Origin: Chinchilla lanigera
Lineage: Eukaryota > Chordata > Mammalia > Rodentia > Chinchillidae
Assembly: GCF_000276665.1 (NCBI RefSeq)
Contig: NW_004955427.1
Coordinates: 4,445,152 to 4,509,151 of the forward strand
Direction: 5' to 3'
Length of the DNA: 64,000 nucleotides
The position numbers and the translations under genes are program-made. The notes under the pieces were generated by a model. It did not search any database and was not told where the DNA came from. It saw only the letters and a list, made by a program, of their open reading frames with translations. Shown here piece after piece: positions 48,495 through 60,450 of this stretch; the first letter of the stretch is position 1; each line of letters opens with the position of its first letter.

Positions 48495-49026
48495 TGAGGA
48501 AAAAGGAACACTTCTTCATTGTTCGTAGGAGTGTAGGCTGGTGCAACCACTGTGGAAATCAGTGTGGAGATTCCTCAGAAAACTAGGATTAGAGGTCTCA
48601 TTCAACCCTACTGTTCCCCTTCTGGGTATCTTCTGAGAGAAGAATTAAAAGCATTATACCACAGCAGTATGTGCACATCTGTTTATAGTGGCAAAGTTTG
48701 TAATAGCTAAAACTTGGAAGCAACACAAATGCCCATCAACCAATGAATGGATAAAAAAACCATTTTTTTATATAGTGGAGTATTACTTCGCCATAAAGAA
48801 AGACAAAATTGAGACATTTATAACTAAATGGATGGACCTTGAGGCCATGATCATAAGTGAAATAATTTGGATACATGAGAAAATAACACATCATGTGAAA
48901 ACTGAAATGTAAATAAGAACAGTAATGTATAACAGATATTGTGAACCAGGGAGAAACTGTTCAAAGGAAAAGGGAGTTGGGGAGAGGAAGAGGAAAGGAA
49001 GAAAGGAAGGTAAAGAAAAACGTGAG
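48495..49026 (+). mobile_element. L1 ORF2 C-terminus, sense (3' part of twin-primed L1)
   Basis: On the plus strand, 'gaacacttcttcattgttcg' is the GTLLHC-like start of the last ORF2 segment. VQPLWKSVWRFLRKL, then IAKTWKQHKCPSTNEWIKK, EYYFAIKKD and KWMDLEAMIISEI follow, with several stops and one frame change. This continues exactly where the inverted segment ends. A purine-rich 3' UTR follows to 49026, where an LTR interrupts. Confidence 0.92.
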
Positions 49027-49401
49027 TGCTATGGTTTGTGTCTAGATGCCCCCTCAAAAGGCTCATGCGGTCATGGAGCGGCTTTCTAAAGTTTGTGACT
49101 GATCCATGGTCCAATGCTGGGATTATGGGTGTGAGAGGTACATCTGCCCTGGGTGGGCAGCTTATATACAACATAAGGGAGAAAAAGAAACTTCCTTCAC
49201 TCCTCCCTTTTGCTCTGGTTGCTTTTGCTGTCTTCTGCTTCCATTGTGTTGAACTGTTGCCTTGTGCCATGTGCCACCCTGCCTTTGAGCCAGCTCAGTA
49301 TGGACGGAAACCTCCACAGACTGTGAGCTAAATAAACCTTTTCTTCCTTCACTTTGAGCACCTGTATTTCTCTCGGCAATGAGAGAAAAGTTACGAAGAC
49401 A
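49027..49401 (+). mobile_element. ERVL-MaLR-type solo LTR inside L1 3' UTR
   Basis: Begins 'tgctatggtttgtgtctaga' and ends 'ttacgaagaca'. Internal landmarks are 'tgctctggttgcttttgctg', 'accctgcctttgagccagct' and 'gtgagctaaataaacctttt' with the polyadenylation signal. Closely resembles the LTR at 54383-54745. L1 3' UTR-like sequence resumes after it. Confidence 0.88.
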
Positions 49402-49612
49402 ATGACCAAAGAAGGATAAAATGAAAACCCAGCTTTGTGAACAGGGAGGGGAAGGGGTTTCAAAGGAGGAGATGGCAGTGGGGAAAACGAGAGAAATCAA
49501 GATGTATCACATACAGGTATCAATTCCCTCTGATGAATGTGGTCCTTATGTGAATCTAAACTGTACCTGTAACCTTAATTAAAACACGTAAAGAAGAATA
49601 AATCCAAATGAA
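49402..49612 (+). mobile_element. Remaining L1 3' UTR
   Basis: A purine-rich G/A stretch, then 'acctgtaaccttaattaaaa' and an A-rich end ('aagaagaataaatcc'), consistent with the end of the L1 split by the LTR. No clear poly(A) tail or TSD remains. Confidence 0.55.
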
Positions 49613-49649
49613 AAGGAAAATCAACATTCCTGATATCAGTTTTTGAACT

Positions 49650-50640
49650 CATGAGTTGTGGTGAATTGACCACTGGTGGTCAATTTGTATCCCCCAGCTG
49701 AACTGAGTAAGCATGGTGCTGGGTGTGGAGGCCCACCTGAGGATTGTTGCCAGCAGCATAAGAGGCAGACCTGGAGAAGAAGAAGAGAGGCTTTTCGGAG
49801 CTGGGAGAGGGTTTTGGGAGCAGGAAGAGGCTGTTGGGAGCTGGTAGAAGCTGTAAGGAGCTGTTGGTTGTTTTGGAGGAGCTCGTCATGCTGGCTTTCC
49901 TGATGAACTTGGCTCTTTTCATCCTCCAAGGAGCTTGGGACCTTGCTGCCACTCAGAATGGCTTTGGTTCACTTTGGGGGAGCTCTGGTCCTCACTCTGA
50001 GCATCACTTCCTGGCTCTGGAGGGGAAGATGGTGCCCTGCCAGTTTCTGAAAGAAGCTTGATATGTTGGCTTTCCTGATGGGAACTCGGCCATCTTGATC
50101 ATCAGAGGAGCTCGGGACCTCACTGTTGCTGAGGAAGGCTGTGGCACCTTTTGGGGGAGCTCTGGTTCTTCTGAGCATAGCTTCCAGGCTCCAATGCAGA
50201 TCCCTCAGCCTGCTAACACAGATCCTTCACCCCACTGGCACAGACTTTCTAGATTCCACCACTGACCTTTGGGTCTTTGCAGCAGATCCGTGAAACAGGC
50301 CTGCATGAGATGTTTGTTGTGGGCTCTCGGCCTCCAGTTGGATTCGTAAGAGGCATTGTGAGCTCTAGGTTTTCAGCTGGACTCATGTAAGACATTGTCA
50401 TGGGATCCAGGTGCTCGGCTGGATTCCTGGTCTGTGGTGTATGGATGGATTTCCTGCACGCTCTTGCATATGACTCCTGGGTGACTATTATAAATAATCT
50501 TGTCAAATATATGTCCTGTATTGTATTGTTTCCCCTTGCAAATTAAGTCCCAAACCAAAATATGAATCCAGCTATGAATTTTCATGGAATCTGCCAATTC
50601 TTTTAATAAAAAATTTTTTTCTCTAGTATGACTTGAAGTT
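49650..50640. repeat. Composite tandem-repeat-rich unit of unknown family
   Basis: Three nested patterns occur. At 49795-49870 the motif 'gggagctggtagaagctg' recurs. At 49888-50020 and 50060-50195 a unit of about 130 bp containing 'ggctttcctgatg' and 'ttgggggagctctggt' is repeated with a period near 172 bp. At 50321-50442 three units of about 40 bp each contain 'agctggactc'-like cores. GC content is higher than in the flanks. It could be a long LTR with internal duplications. Confidence 0.65.
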
Positions 50641-51108
50641 TTTCTCATTTGCAGCTAAACACTTTGGCCAGTATGTACCATTCATAGGTATTCATTTGAA
50701 ATAGTCCTCAAAATACTTTTTCTTTCTATAAGAGATAGAGAGATGTGTTTTCTTTACAAACCAAATTTAATTTTTTTAAAAAGTCAGTGTACTACTCTGA
50801 AAATCCTGGCAATGTTATTCAATTCTGGAAGATTTATACAAAATACTTGTTTTAGTAACCTTTAAAAAGTAGTATTCATAGAGTTTTCTTTCTCTTTCAT
50901 TCTTTCTTCTTTTTTTCTCGGATTTGTATATTACCTTTCTTATCCTCTACAGGGAATTAAAGAACATACATCTGATGATTCATATCTTAAAATTCAGTTC
51001 TGTGAAGCTCTCCAGGAGGTATAGGGATGTTTCCTCTATTTAAAGCCACTTAGTAAGTTAGATTTAAAGAGTAATCCTCAAATGTCTAGCTCTCTTGTAC
51101 TCTCCAGA
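50641..51108. other. Intergenic AT-rich sequence
   Basis: No gene or confident repeat seen. Confidence 0.5.
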
Positions 51109-51235
51109 AGATAGATAGATGATAGCTAGCTGGCTAGCTAGATGTACAGCTATCGGTATAGGTATAAATCTATAGGTATAGATTAGATATAAATATATAG
51201 ATAAGGAGATAGATATTGATATTAATTAATATATA
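51109..51235. repeat. Degenerate (GATA)n / GATA-like microsatellite
   Basis: Repeated 'gatagata', 'gctagctagct' and 'ataggtata' motifs; imperfect. Confidence 0.8.
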
Positions 51236-51949
51236 TTGAATCATTTGAAAAATGTTTAAAGAAGCCCCAAACTTTTCAGTTTTAGATACAGAATCTCTGA
51301 TGCCATTGGTTCTTTAGTAGGTCTTTTGTGCATGGCATTATGAAGTCTGAGATCAGAGAAAGCAGAAATAAAAGTGAAACAACCGCCTAGGACTGCAGGT
51401 GAGAGACAGCGCTTGGTGGGGTAAGGTCTGGTGGCAGTTTAGGATGAATTACGATTGTGTGTTCTGCTGTGACCCGGGAGTTCTTGAACTTGTTTCTTGT
51501 TTTCTACTGAGTGCCAGCTATGCCTGGCTTTGCTCAGCAGTGTTCTGGAGACACGCAATTTGGAGGCCCCCTAAAAGTAACGGCGAAGAAAAATATATGA
51601 ATAACTTACTGATTTCCAAAAATGGATACCAGATATGCAAGTGGGAATATGTAAACGCCTTATAAGTCTTTCTCTTTGTGAATTATAAAATACCTTGTTT
51701 TCTGAACCTCTGCCTTGGTGCTTTTGATTTTTAGTAACCTGTAAGCCCCTGTGACAAAAAAACAGACAACATCTGCTACATTCTTTGAGTCAGTAAAAGC
51801 AGTCATTTAATAAAAGGAAATGAAAAAAATAATGAGCAGCGATGATTGCTTTTTCCTCCATTATCTCCTGTTTTAAATTTTATTTCCCTCTGGTTTCAGG
51901 TAGATTGTTTGCAGTGTGAAGTAATACCTTTCTGGCTCATCAAATCACA
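51236..51949. other. Intergenic sequence
   Basis: No gene or confident repeat seen. Confidence 0.5.
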
Positions 51950-52350
51950 GGGGCTACACCTGCCAGCAATCACAGCAAAACCAGAGAGGACACACACAGG
52001 TACAGGCTTTATCTAGATGCCCGGCAAGAGCCTCCTGGGCCCACGGGCAGGGCTTTAGAATGTGATTGGATCGGGGGGAATTTATAACTGACAAGGTTAG
52101 GAGTGGAGGTCTCATAAAAAATGTGAGCTCTCTACGGGGGCTCCTACCCCATCCCTTCGCTTTCTGCTTCCCCACTACCATGACACGAGCAGCTTCTCCT
52201 CCGCCATACCCCTCTGTCACGCTGTTTATTCTCAGGGACCCCTGAGCCTGGACTGTAACAGGAACCAGAATAACCTACTTTCTTTTGAGTTGTGAGTATG
52301 AATATTTTATCCTAAGACGAAGAAGGTGACTAAGACACACACCCCTCATT
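51950..52350 (+). mobile_element. ERVL-MaLR-type solo LTR
   Basis: 'gggctttagaatgtgattgg', 'tccttcgctttctgcttccc'-like pyrimidine block, 'actaccatgacacgagcagc', 'gaaccagaataacctacttt' and 'gaaggtgactaagacac' at the end. The polyadenylation signal has mutated (aataac). Confidence 0.75.
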
Positions 52351-54382
52351 AAGAGTTCTCTGACCAATAACAGCAAAATTATTCTCTCTTGCACCTGTTC
52401 AACCAAAGAAGCAGTGGTGGTTTGCTTGTATTTCTGAAAAAACATTTGACTCCTCCAAGGTTTTGACATATATTACTGTCTCCTGCAAGCTTATATAAGA
52501 TGAATTTAACTACTATTGAAATTAAATGCAACATTTCCTTAGAATGGCCTGGAAACCATTATATTAACTTTTATTCTATTTTCTGTTGTACTTATAAATA
52601 TTTAAGAAACAAAAACTCTTAGGTGAGCATATAATAAAGGTTACAGAGATACCTTCCTCATGATGAGTTTATCAGTTTTTCCCTGTTTTCACTTTTTATT
52701 CCATTCGCTTTGGTAGTACTATAATAATGAAGGCATGTAGGAACAAACTGGAATTATTTCTTAAAAATCAATAATAGTTCTCATCTATGTGAAGCATCCT
52801 GTACCACAGAACTTTCTGCCTAGTCCTGAGAAATTTCCCTGAAAACATTTTAGCCAGAAGAAGAAGATGCACTGTTTGTCTGCAGATGTTCTGGCTTTCT
52901 TTCCTTCCCCAGCTGGTCTCACTTCATCTACCACTCAGATTTAAGAAGACATTGTTTATGTGGACTCTCTGAATATTCCAGCTGTTGTAAAAATTGATCT
53001 TGACACCATTTTCAGAACACTGGACTCTACGATAATCTCTTTAATTAGATCCTTTCATTCTGCATGACAGTGACTACTACAGTTTATCTATAACTTTACT
53101 GGGAATAAGGAGAGTGTAAGAAAATCTACAAGCAATTGAAACAGGTATATTGAACCATGTTAATTTTGGAAGCCCTAAACAAAAGAAAAAACAATATGAG
53201 TCTCATTTACCTAAGTGATACATGAAATAAAGTTAATTGGAAAATTTTCCTTCAGAAAAATAGAAAAGCTTTAAAATACATTTACTTTAAATAATTACAG
53301 AAGAAAGTGGGTTCAAACTATACAGAGAAGGAAATTTTCATTTTTTTAGAAAACATTCCTTAAAAACTTCAGTAGAATGAACCACTATGAATAGTTTCTT
53401 GATAGTAGAAGTTTACATGTTAGAGTGGTCAGTCTTTAGAGAAGAATGCCATGCCGATTCTCATACAGCATAGATGGTTTTCTTCAGCAATACAAGTGCA
53501 AATTTCTAATATCTACTGATTGCTAACCACCTACAAAAATGTCCTTTACATATTTTTCATAAATCATGCGATTTGCTTCACAAGTCCTGGCTGTCTAAAC
53601 AGATAAATAGATATTTTGAAGGAGCAAAAAAAGAAGTAGATATGAGGCAAAAGAAAATGCTGAACGAGTCCTGAGCCCTCCCTGTGTGGACTCTACAGCT
53701 GACATGGTCCTTCAATTACTCTGATTTGCGTGGGGTTCTGTTCTTATTCACCAATGCTAATGAATGTTTGGAAAAGCGCTTTTATGGGAATGGGCATAAT
53801 GTTTCAAGAAGCGGCTTCCTTTAGCTTCACTATGCTAAACTTCCTTCACTATGCTTCACTTCCTTTAGCTTCAACCTTTAAGCTTCACTATGTTCATGAG
53901 GTGCTTGGATTTCCTCATACAAGATGTAAAGATTCAACCAAGAATTAGAAAATAATTAAATTTGAAAAATAATTATATATGATTACTTGATAGTAATGCT
54001 TCTGAGGAAATTCTGATTTTGCTTTCCTTTTTTTTTTTTGATTGTGCTTTCTAATAAACATGCTAATATTATGTTCTGAAAACTGAGACAAAATAGACAA
54101 CCGAGTCCTGTGACCATCTCTAACGCTGGGTGACATCAGGATAATCGAATCTTTTCACTGGCTTGGAACATTCCCAGGCTTTGCTTTGAAGGTCCCTGCA
54201 CCCTGGAACTCTTGAATCATGAATTAGTTGGAGTGGTTCCTTATTCTGTCACCCCTCACTCTTACTGCTGATGTCATTGCCGCCTGCATCTTGGGAGTGG
54301 ATATATGATAAAGTATAGTTATTTGGTTTCAAGAATAAAATTGGGGGGATGAAGCTTTGAGAACTGTCCACCTGGTCCTCTG
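52351..54382. other. Intergenic AT-rich sequence
   Basis: About 2 kb with no gene. 53815-53895 shows repeated 'cttcctttagcttca' and 'cttcactatg' words, a small local duplication. Confidence 0.5.
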
Positions 54383-54745
54383 TTATGGTTGACACACTGT
54401 GTCAACTTGAGAAGTTGAGAAGATTAACTAAGTGACTCGGCAGGGCCCAGGGCCCTCACTTTGTAACACCCTGAGCCTGTGAGACAGGAGGGCCCAGAAG
54501 TGGTGTGGGCAGGGAGCCTGCGTACAATGTAAAGGAGGAAAAGAGGCTTGCCTGCCCTTTTTGCTCTTGTTGCTTTTGCTGTCTGGTGCCACCTTGGTGT
54601 TGCCCCTGTGCCCTGCCACCCTGCCTTGGAGCCAGCTGATTTTGGACCGAAACCTCCACACACTGTGAGCTAAATAAACCTTTCCTTCTTTAATATTGGG
54701 CGTCAGGTATTTTGTCTCCACTACTAGAGATAAGCAACTAACACA
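54383..54745 (+). mobile_element. ERVL-MaLR-type solo LTR
   Basis: Starts 'tgttatggttgacacactgt' and ends 'aagcaactaacaca'. Contains 'ttttgctcttgttgcttttg', 'accctgccttggagccagct' and 'gtgagctaaataaaccttt'. Same subfamily as the copy at 49027-49401. Confidence 0.88.
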
Positions 54746-56639
54746 CCCGCTTTCTGAAAATGTGTGAAGAAGGAAAATCTTGAGATCTAGTCATGCTCTA
54801 AAGGCATTGTGTCCTGCGTGAATGTGGGCTGTAGCAACTGTGAGTGTATCTATTCCAGTCAGAAATTTTCAGAAATGACTCCAAGCACTCTCTTCTCCCT
54901 TGACTTTCTCATTCCTCAACATTTTCTGTTTTAAAACAAGTTTACCCCCTTAGACTGACTACTTGCCTAATTACTAAGCATAAGCATTAAGGGTCAAGCT
55001 TTTGCCTGTCATTAAAAGTTGATAATAAATCTGAATAAAAATAGTTCAGATCATAGGGTTTACCAGACCATATTCTATTGTAACACAGCATTTTCAAAAT
55101 AAAGGAATTTTATATCTGCTTTTTTAATCTGTGTAATATCAGAAGTGATCTAATGATTTTCATACTTTATTATAGAAAAATAGAACATCTAAGGCAACAC
55201 TCTTATCAACAAAATAGAAATTCTGGTTAATGACTGTTGAAAAGAGTATTTCAAGCATATATCAATAAAAACAGAAAAACATGAAAGGTTACTAATGAGA
55301 AAATCAAGCCCTTAACACTTTGATGAATGTCATTAGAGTTTGTCGAAATTTGCAGTGTATTACTAGATTAAAGAAAGCACAAAACATGAAGAAAAACTAA
55401 TTAGGGAAAAGTACACAGGACCACAAAGCCAACTTGGAAGTGGCTGATGAGATAATTACAGTGACCAGTCAAAGAATACCAAAGATCTAAGGTTTACAAT
55501 ACTTGTTTTACCAGGCATTTAAGGTGACACTGGGTACTCAGCTATCAGAACTGTGTATTCCCGATAAATATATGTTAGGATAATTTTCAATAATGTTAAA
55601 GAGTTAAATAATGTGTTCTTCTCTCCCCATTTCCAACTAGCTTTTACTCATACTGGTGTTTGTTACTCTTGATTGGAAATCCTTAGGAGATAAAGGAACT
55701 TATTTTTATGTACTTAGCACTATATTTCTTGGATCTTTCATTGTATTTATAAACCAGTTGTGGTTGGAGGCATGTGTTTTGGAAAAGTCAGATAACACTT
55801 ACATAAGAGCATTGGAGAGAAAAAAACACTTAATATTTTTGAGGTTTCTCTTCACTAATTGCTTCTGGAAAATCATAGCTTTGATTCCTAGACCTTGCCC
55901 CCAGGTCAGAGTAGCCTATGTTTTTGTGTTAGAGATCAACAGCTTTCTTTGAAATCAACTCCACTAACCAGAGTATAGCCTGCTTTCCTCCTGCTGCTGG
56001 TAGTAAAACAGAAGAAAGGAGAAGCATGTTAGGAAGAAATATTAGGCCAGAAAACAAGATGTGATAATTCAGGAAAGTCTCAGTTTAATAGTTGAAAAGC
56101 ATGCCAAAATTAATTTATTGCCAGCATGCAGCACTTTGGAAAGAAAGCCAAGAGATGGGGTGGGGGAAATCATTTTAAATGCTTAAGAAGAATTAAAAGG
56201 TCAGGGTATTCAGTCATGCAGAGGACACTGAGGAGATACTAGGCAAGTGACAAGTCTTCTCAGAAATCTGAGCAGAAGCCAGAGATAAAAACGGGGCGAA
56301 ACAGGAAAGATCAGTGTAAGAAACTTTTCTCTAATGGGATAAGTCCACACATGAAAGACCTATAATATACCTAAATAATACTATACCTAATTATAGTGTT
56401 TAAATGATAAATAAAACTTATAATATTGTGTGTATTTTTGAGATGCCATAAAGTGTTTGAATAGATGTATGCATTGTGTAATTTTCAAACCTGGGTGAGC
56501 CTATCTCTCTTCACAGGCATTTATTTTTTCTGGGAAAACATTCAAATTCATTTTCTTCTAGCCTTGTATACTATACAGTATATTATAATTATATATAACA
56601 ATTCTGCTATGGAGTAAGACAACAGAACTCCTTATTCTA
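54746..56639. other. Intergenic AT-rich sequence
   Basis: About 1.9 kb with no gene. A 98-codon plus-strand frame at 55656-55952 has no recognisable domain and is judged incidental. Confidence 0.5.
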
Positions 56640-57232
56640 TTTTTTTGTCAGATCATCTTTTTAGTGAAGTATTTCATGTTTCTTAGCTAGCTGGGAACTC
56701 CACAACACCACTGTTGATAATGTCATGAGGGGGCTGGCTGTCCACATTGCAGCCCACGGACTGGGCAGTCCCCAGGATTTCCCTAATGGTTCCAGAAAGT
56801 TCTCTGGCTAAAGACCAGCACCACATCTGTTGGGCAATATTGACAATCTCACCAAAAGTAATACTTCCACTGTTTTTAACATGTTTCTGCTTCTGTCTCT
56901 TGGCCACTCCTTGAGGGCTTTGATGATCAGGGCAGAGGCAGAAGGCACCACCTTGATCTGAGCCTGTCTGTCATGGATGGTCGGTGTCACCGTAATCCTC
57001 AGACCCTTCCGGTCACCAGTTAGTTGCGTTGGCAATGTCATCACACACTTTCTTTTGGAGACAGACTCAAGGGACCGATCTTGGGGGCCAGGGTAGATGT
57101 GGAGCTGACTTTGGTGCACCTCAGGTATACAACATTGATCTCCGTGGGGTTGAACTTGGGCAGTATGGTGGAGGCGGCTGGTGTTGGATGAACTCGGGTT
57201 TGGGATGACCTCAGAAAGTTGCACCTTAGTCT
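56640..57232 (-). pseudogene. Processed pseudogene of ribosomal protein L12 (large-subunit uL11)
   Basis: The parent gene encodes ribosomal protein L12, the cytosolic uL11 protein of the ribosomal stalk base. On the minus strand the mRNA can be followed without introns. The 5' UTR ('caccagccgcctccacc') is followed by the initiation site, now ATA at 57166-57164, and then KF. Continuing segments are [15 protein letters not shown], [58 protein letters not shown] and a final PAS with stop at 56685-56683. A short 3' UTR and an A7 remnant at 56646-56640 follow. Damage includes loss of the start codon, a 6-nt deletion early on, insertions near 'aaaagaaagtgtgtgatgac' and at the ATGDW-equivalent region, a frame-breaking deletion in the lysine-rich region, and a 9-nt deletion near the end. 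Lack of introns, the A run and the frame damage mark a dead LINE-mediated retrocopy. Confidence 0.96.
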
Positions 57233-57299
57233 TGTCCTATCCGAAAGCCAGAAAGCCAGAACTCTTTATTCTTATTAAATATAATTCAGGACCCATTGG

Positions 57300-58866
57300 T
57301 ACATTTCATGAGCTTTCCATATTTTTTACTTGTCCACCAATTCATCAACACCAATAATTATTTTCCAGCCTTCTGCTGTTGTGAGTAGCTCTACATGATC
57401 GAGGAGAACAATCTATTTATTGTGCTGGTGGATACTGTTTATCATTTTATAGATGATCTTTGCAACTATGATCACCAATGATATTGCATTGCTTTCTAAA
57501 TGTGTTGTATTCTTTTCTGGTTTGAGAAAGTAATATTGGCATTCTGGAATTCACTTGGGACAATTCCCTGCTATTAAATTTTGGGGAATATTTTAGAAAA
57601 GTTAATATTAGTTCTTATGCAAAGAACTAGTAGAAATCAGCAGTGAAACCATGTGTATTTTCCTTGGTTTGGTGAATTTCTATTGCTTATTTCAACATGG
57701 TAGTCATTCGTCTGTTTAGGCTTTATACTTCTCCATGAGTCAGCCTTTGTAAGGTTTGTGTTTTCAAGGATTTGTCTGAGTTTTCTAAATTTCAGGTTTA
57801 TGGTGTCAGTTATAAGAACTTTTTGTCACTTATTCTGAATTAGAGGCTTGTCTTTGTTGTTGTTTTTAGTCTTTTTGTTTATCTATTTGAAAAATTCACT
57901 GTGTGAGCCCTTAAACATTTGTTTGTATTGCAGTCTCTCTTTCACTTACTTTTGTTCTAATTTTTATGATGTCTTTTCTCCCACTAATAGGTGGCTTGTT
58001 TGTTTTTCTTCTTGCATTAGTTTCTTGAGATGCAACAATAAGTTGTTTATTTCAGAGCCTTATGCTTTTATGATGCAGGTGTTGATTGCTGTAAACTTCC
58101 TTCTTGGTACTGCTTTTGAAAAATCCTTTAGAGTTTAAGTTGTTAAATTTCTATTTCATTCAAGAAAAACTTCTCATTAATATCTTCTTTGATCAACTGA
58201 TTTTCCAGAAATAAATTGCTTAGTTTGAACATCATTGTAGTTTCCAAAGTAGTTTTTCTAGTTATTCACTTCAGTTTTAGTTGTGTTGTGGTCAAACCTG
58301 TATTTACATGACTTAAAAATTTTAAAATTTTCTTGAAACTTGTTTTATAGCCTACCTTAGTCACTTCCAACATTAATAATATGTTTATCTGTTATAGACT
58401 CTATGTAGATTCTTTTCTGTAGAGTGTTCAATGTGCTATCGAAAAATCTTTTGCAAATTTTGTATAGAATTTTCTGCAAATGTTTATTAATTCCAGTTTA
58501 TCTATGGTGCAGTTTAATGCTTGTGATTCATTCTTGATTTTTTTGCTTAGGTGATCTATCAGTTGCTGAAAAAAACTGTTAAAATATCCTACTATTGTAG
58601 AATATACTTTTCTCCTTAGATGCTTAGTATTTGCTTTGTATATTAGAGTGTTCTTATACCTAGTACATATATATTTAGAAAAAATTGTTCCTTTTTCTGA
58701 ATTCATTTCTTTCTTTATCAGCATACAATAAACTTCTTTGTTTTTACTGCTTTTGATTTGAAATCTATTTCATCTATTCCAAATAAATCTTTCCTGTTTT
58801 CTTTTAGATTTTATTTTCATGTACTATCATATTCTGACTATTCATATTCAGTCTATACATATTCTT
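57300..58866 (-). mobile_element. Old L1 LINE, antisense, ORF2 region
   Basis: The plus strand shows antisense landmarks of an old mammalian (L1M-type) element: 'gaaaaattcactgtgtgagc', 'gattgctgtaaacttccttc' with 'ttggtactgcttttgaaaaa', 'cttgaaacttgttttatagc', and 'ggtgatctatcagttgctga'. No long open frame. Continues beyond the ID SINE at 58867-58957. Confidence 0.75.
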
Positions 58867-58957
58867 CCTTTTTTTTTTTTTCCCAGTACTGGATATCGAA
58901 CTCATGACCTTGTGCTTGTCAAGCAGGCACTGTGCTGCTGAGCTAAATCCCCAGTGC
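58867..58957 (-). mobile_element. ID SINE with TSD, inserted in L1
   Basis: 'ggatatcgaactcatgacct' and 'ctgagctaaatccccagt'. A 14-bp TSD with two mismatches lies at 58853-58866 and 58958-58971. Confidence 0.93.
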
Positions 58958-58971
58958 CTATACACATCCTT

Positions 58972-60450
58972 AGAGGTGCAATGAATTCTTATCAGCAATA
59001 TATAGTTTGTGAATGCATTTTATTTGTTAAATCACTCTTTGTTTTTTAATAGGAGAAATTAATGCATTTACATTGACTATTGCTGACGGGTCAGGTAATT
59101 TCTAATAGCACTGTGATACTTGCTTTCTAGTTTATTATGGTTCTTTCTTTTCACTCTATTGTGGCTTTTTTGTTATTGAAACTATTTTCTCAAGTAGTGT
59201 GTTTTGATTCCTTGATTACTATTTTTGTATGTTTATTATACAGCTTTTCTATCATAGTAGTTAAAAAAATCTTTCGATTATAGAAAGCTGTATTGCAAGT
59301 ATAGAACCTAATCATTATAAGAACAGGAAAAGAAAAAAACAACTAGGTTAAAATACTATTAAAAAACTTTACAATTGCATTTTATTTCTTTTCACAGTTT
59401 GAATTTTTGATGTTCTGTTGTATCACTTTCTCTTCTGTCCTTAGCATATAGATGTAATGATAACCATGTTGACTTGTTTTGGGTCTTCACCTATAGATAC
59501 GAATACAAAACATGACAGTTTCGAGTTTCTCTTCATCGTTGCATTTTCCTTTGACTTTTTAACTGCCATGTTTTTCAGTTTAAAAAGCTTTCTGTATTAG
59601 TTCTTGTGTGACAAGCTTGAAGTGATATTTTCTCTAGTCTTCTTTGTCTGGAAATGTCTTTTTTCTTTCTTATATCTAAAGAATGGTTTTTCTAGGCACA
59701 GTATTAGTTGACAGCTTATTTTTGCTCCTTCAGTTCTGTGGAAATGTCGTACCCCTCTCTCACGGCCTCTAAAATTTCTAATAAGAATTTTGCTGTCAGG
59801 TGACTCGGAAATCTCTTATATGATATTTTTTTCTTGCTCATGCTGCTTTGAGATTGCTCTGTGTGAGTTGGATAATACTATATTGTGGTGTAGACTTGAT
59901 TAAATTGAACATGACTGGTGATCTTTGGCCTTCTTGTATCTAGATATTTGTATCATTTTATATATTTGGAAAATGGTGTGTTATTATCCCTTTGAATAAG
60001 ATCTCTACCCCTTTGGCAATCTCATGTCCTTCTTGAAATCCAATAAACTTGAATGTTCCCCCTTTGTCTCAAAGTTCCCATAAGCTTTTTCCATTCTTCA
60101 TTCTTTTTCCCATTTTTTCCTCTAAATATGTTTTAGAATAGACTGTCTTGCAGCTCACTCTTTTTCCTTTCTTTGATCTATTCTGCTGCTCATCCTATCA
60201 CATTTTTAATTTTTCATGGTGCATTTTCAGTTGAAATGTTTCTGTTTCATTTCTTGAAATCATCTTCATCTTTCTGTTAAATATTTCTTGGAATATGAAT
60301 TACTGGTTCTCTCGAAGTGCCTTGAGCTTCCTCAAACTATTGTGAATTATCTGCCTCAGAGTTTCCAGTCATCATTTGTTATGTGGTCCAGTCTGGCAAC
60401 TTATTCTGTCTTTTTGGTGAAGTAATCATTCTCTGAAGCTTCTTGGTGCT
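58972..60450 (-). mobile_element. Old L1 LINE, antisense, 5' continuation
   Basis: 'ttaatgcatttacattgact', 'tttttctaggcacagtatta', 'gaattttgctgtcaggtgac', 'tggtgtagacttgattaaat' and 'tctacccctttggcaatctc' occur in the antisense order of L1M-type elements upstream of the reverse transcriptase. With the part at 57300-58866 this gives about 3 kb of one element. Confidence 0.7.

Noticed and set aside
47975..48550. A 191-codon minus-strand open frame, the longest in the window
   Set aside because: It is the ORF2 C-terminal segment of an inverted L1, not a host gene; its plus-strand counterpart at 48063-48497 is a shadow frame.
48851..49500. Several overlapping frames of 88-139 codons on both strands
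   Set aside because: They fall within the L1 3' UTR and the MaLR LTR, and no conserved protein is encoded.
55656..55952. 98-codon plus-strand frame rich in hydrophobic residues
   Set aside because: Looks membrane-like only because the DNA is T-rich; there is no start context, homolog or conserved motif that I can name.
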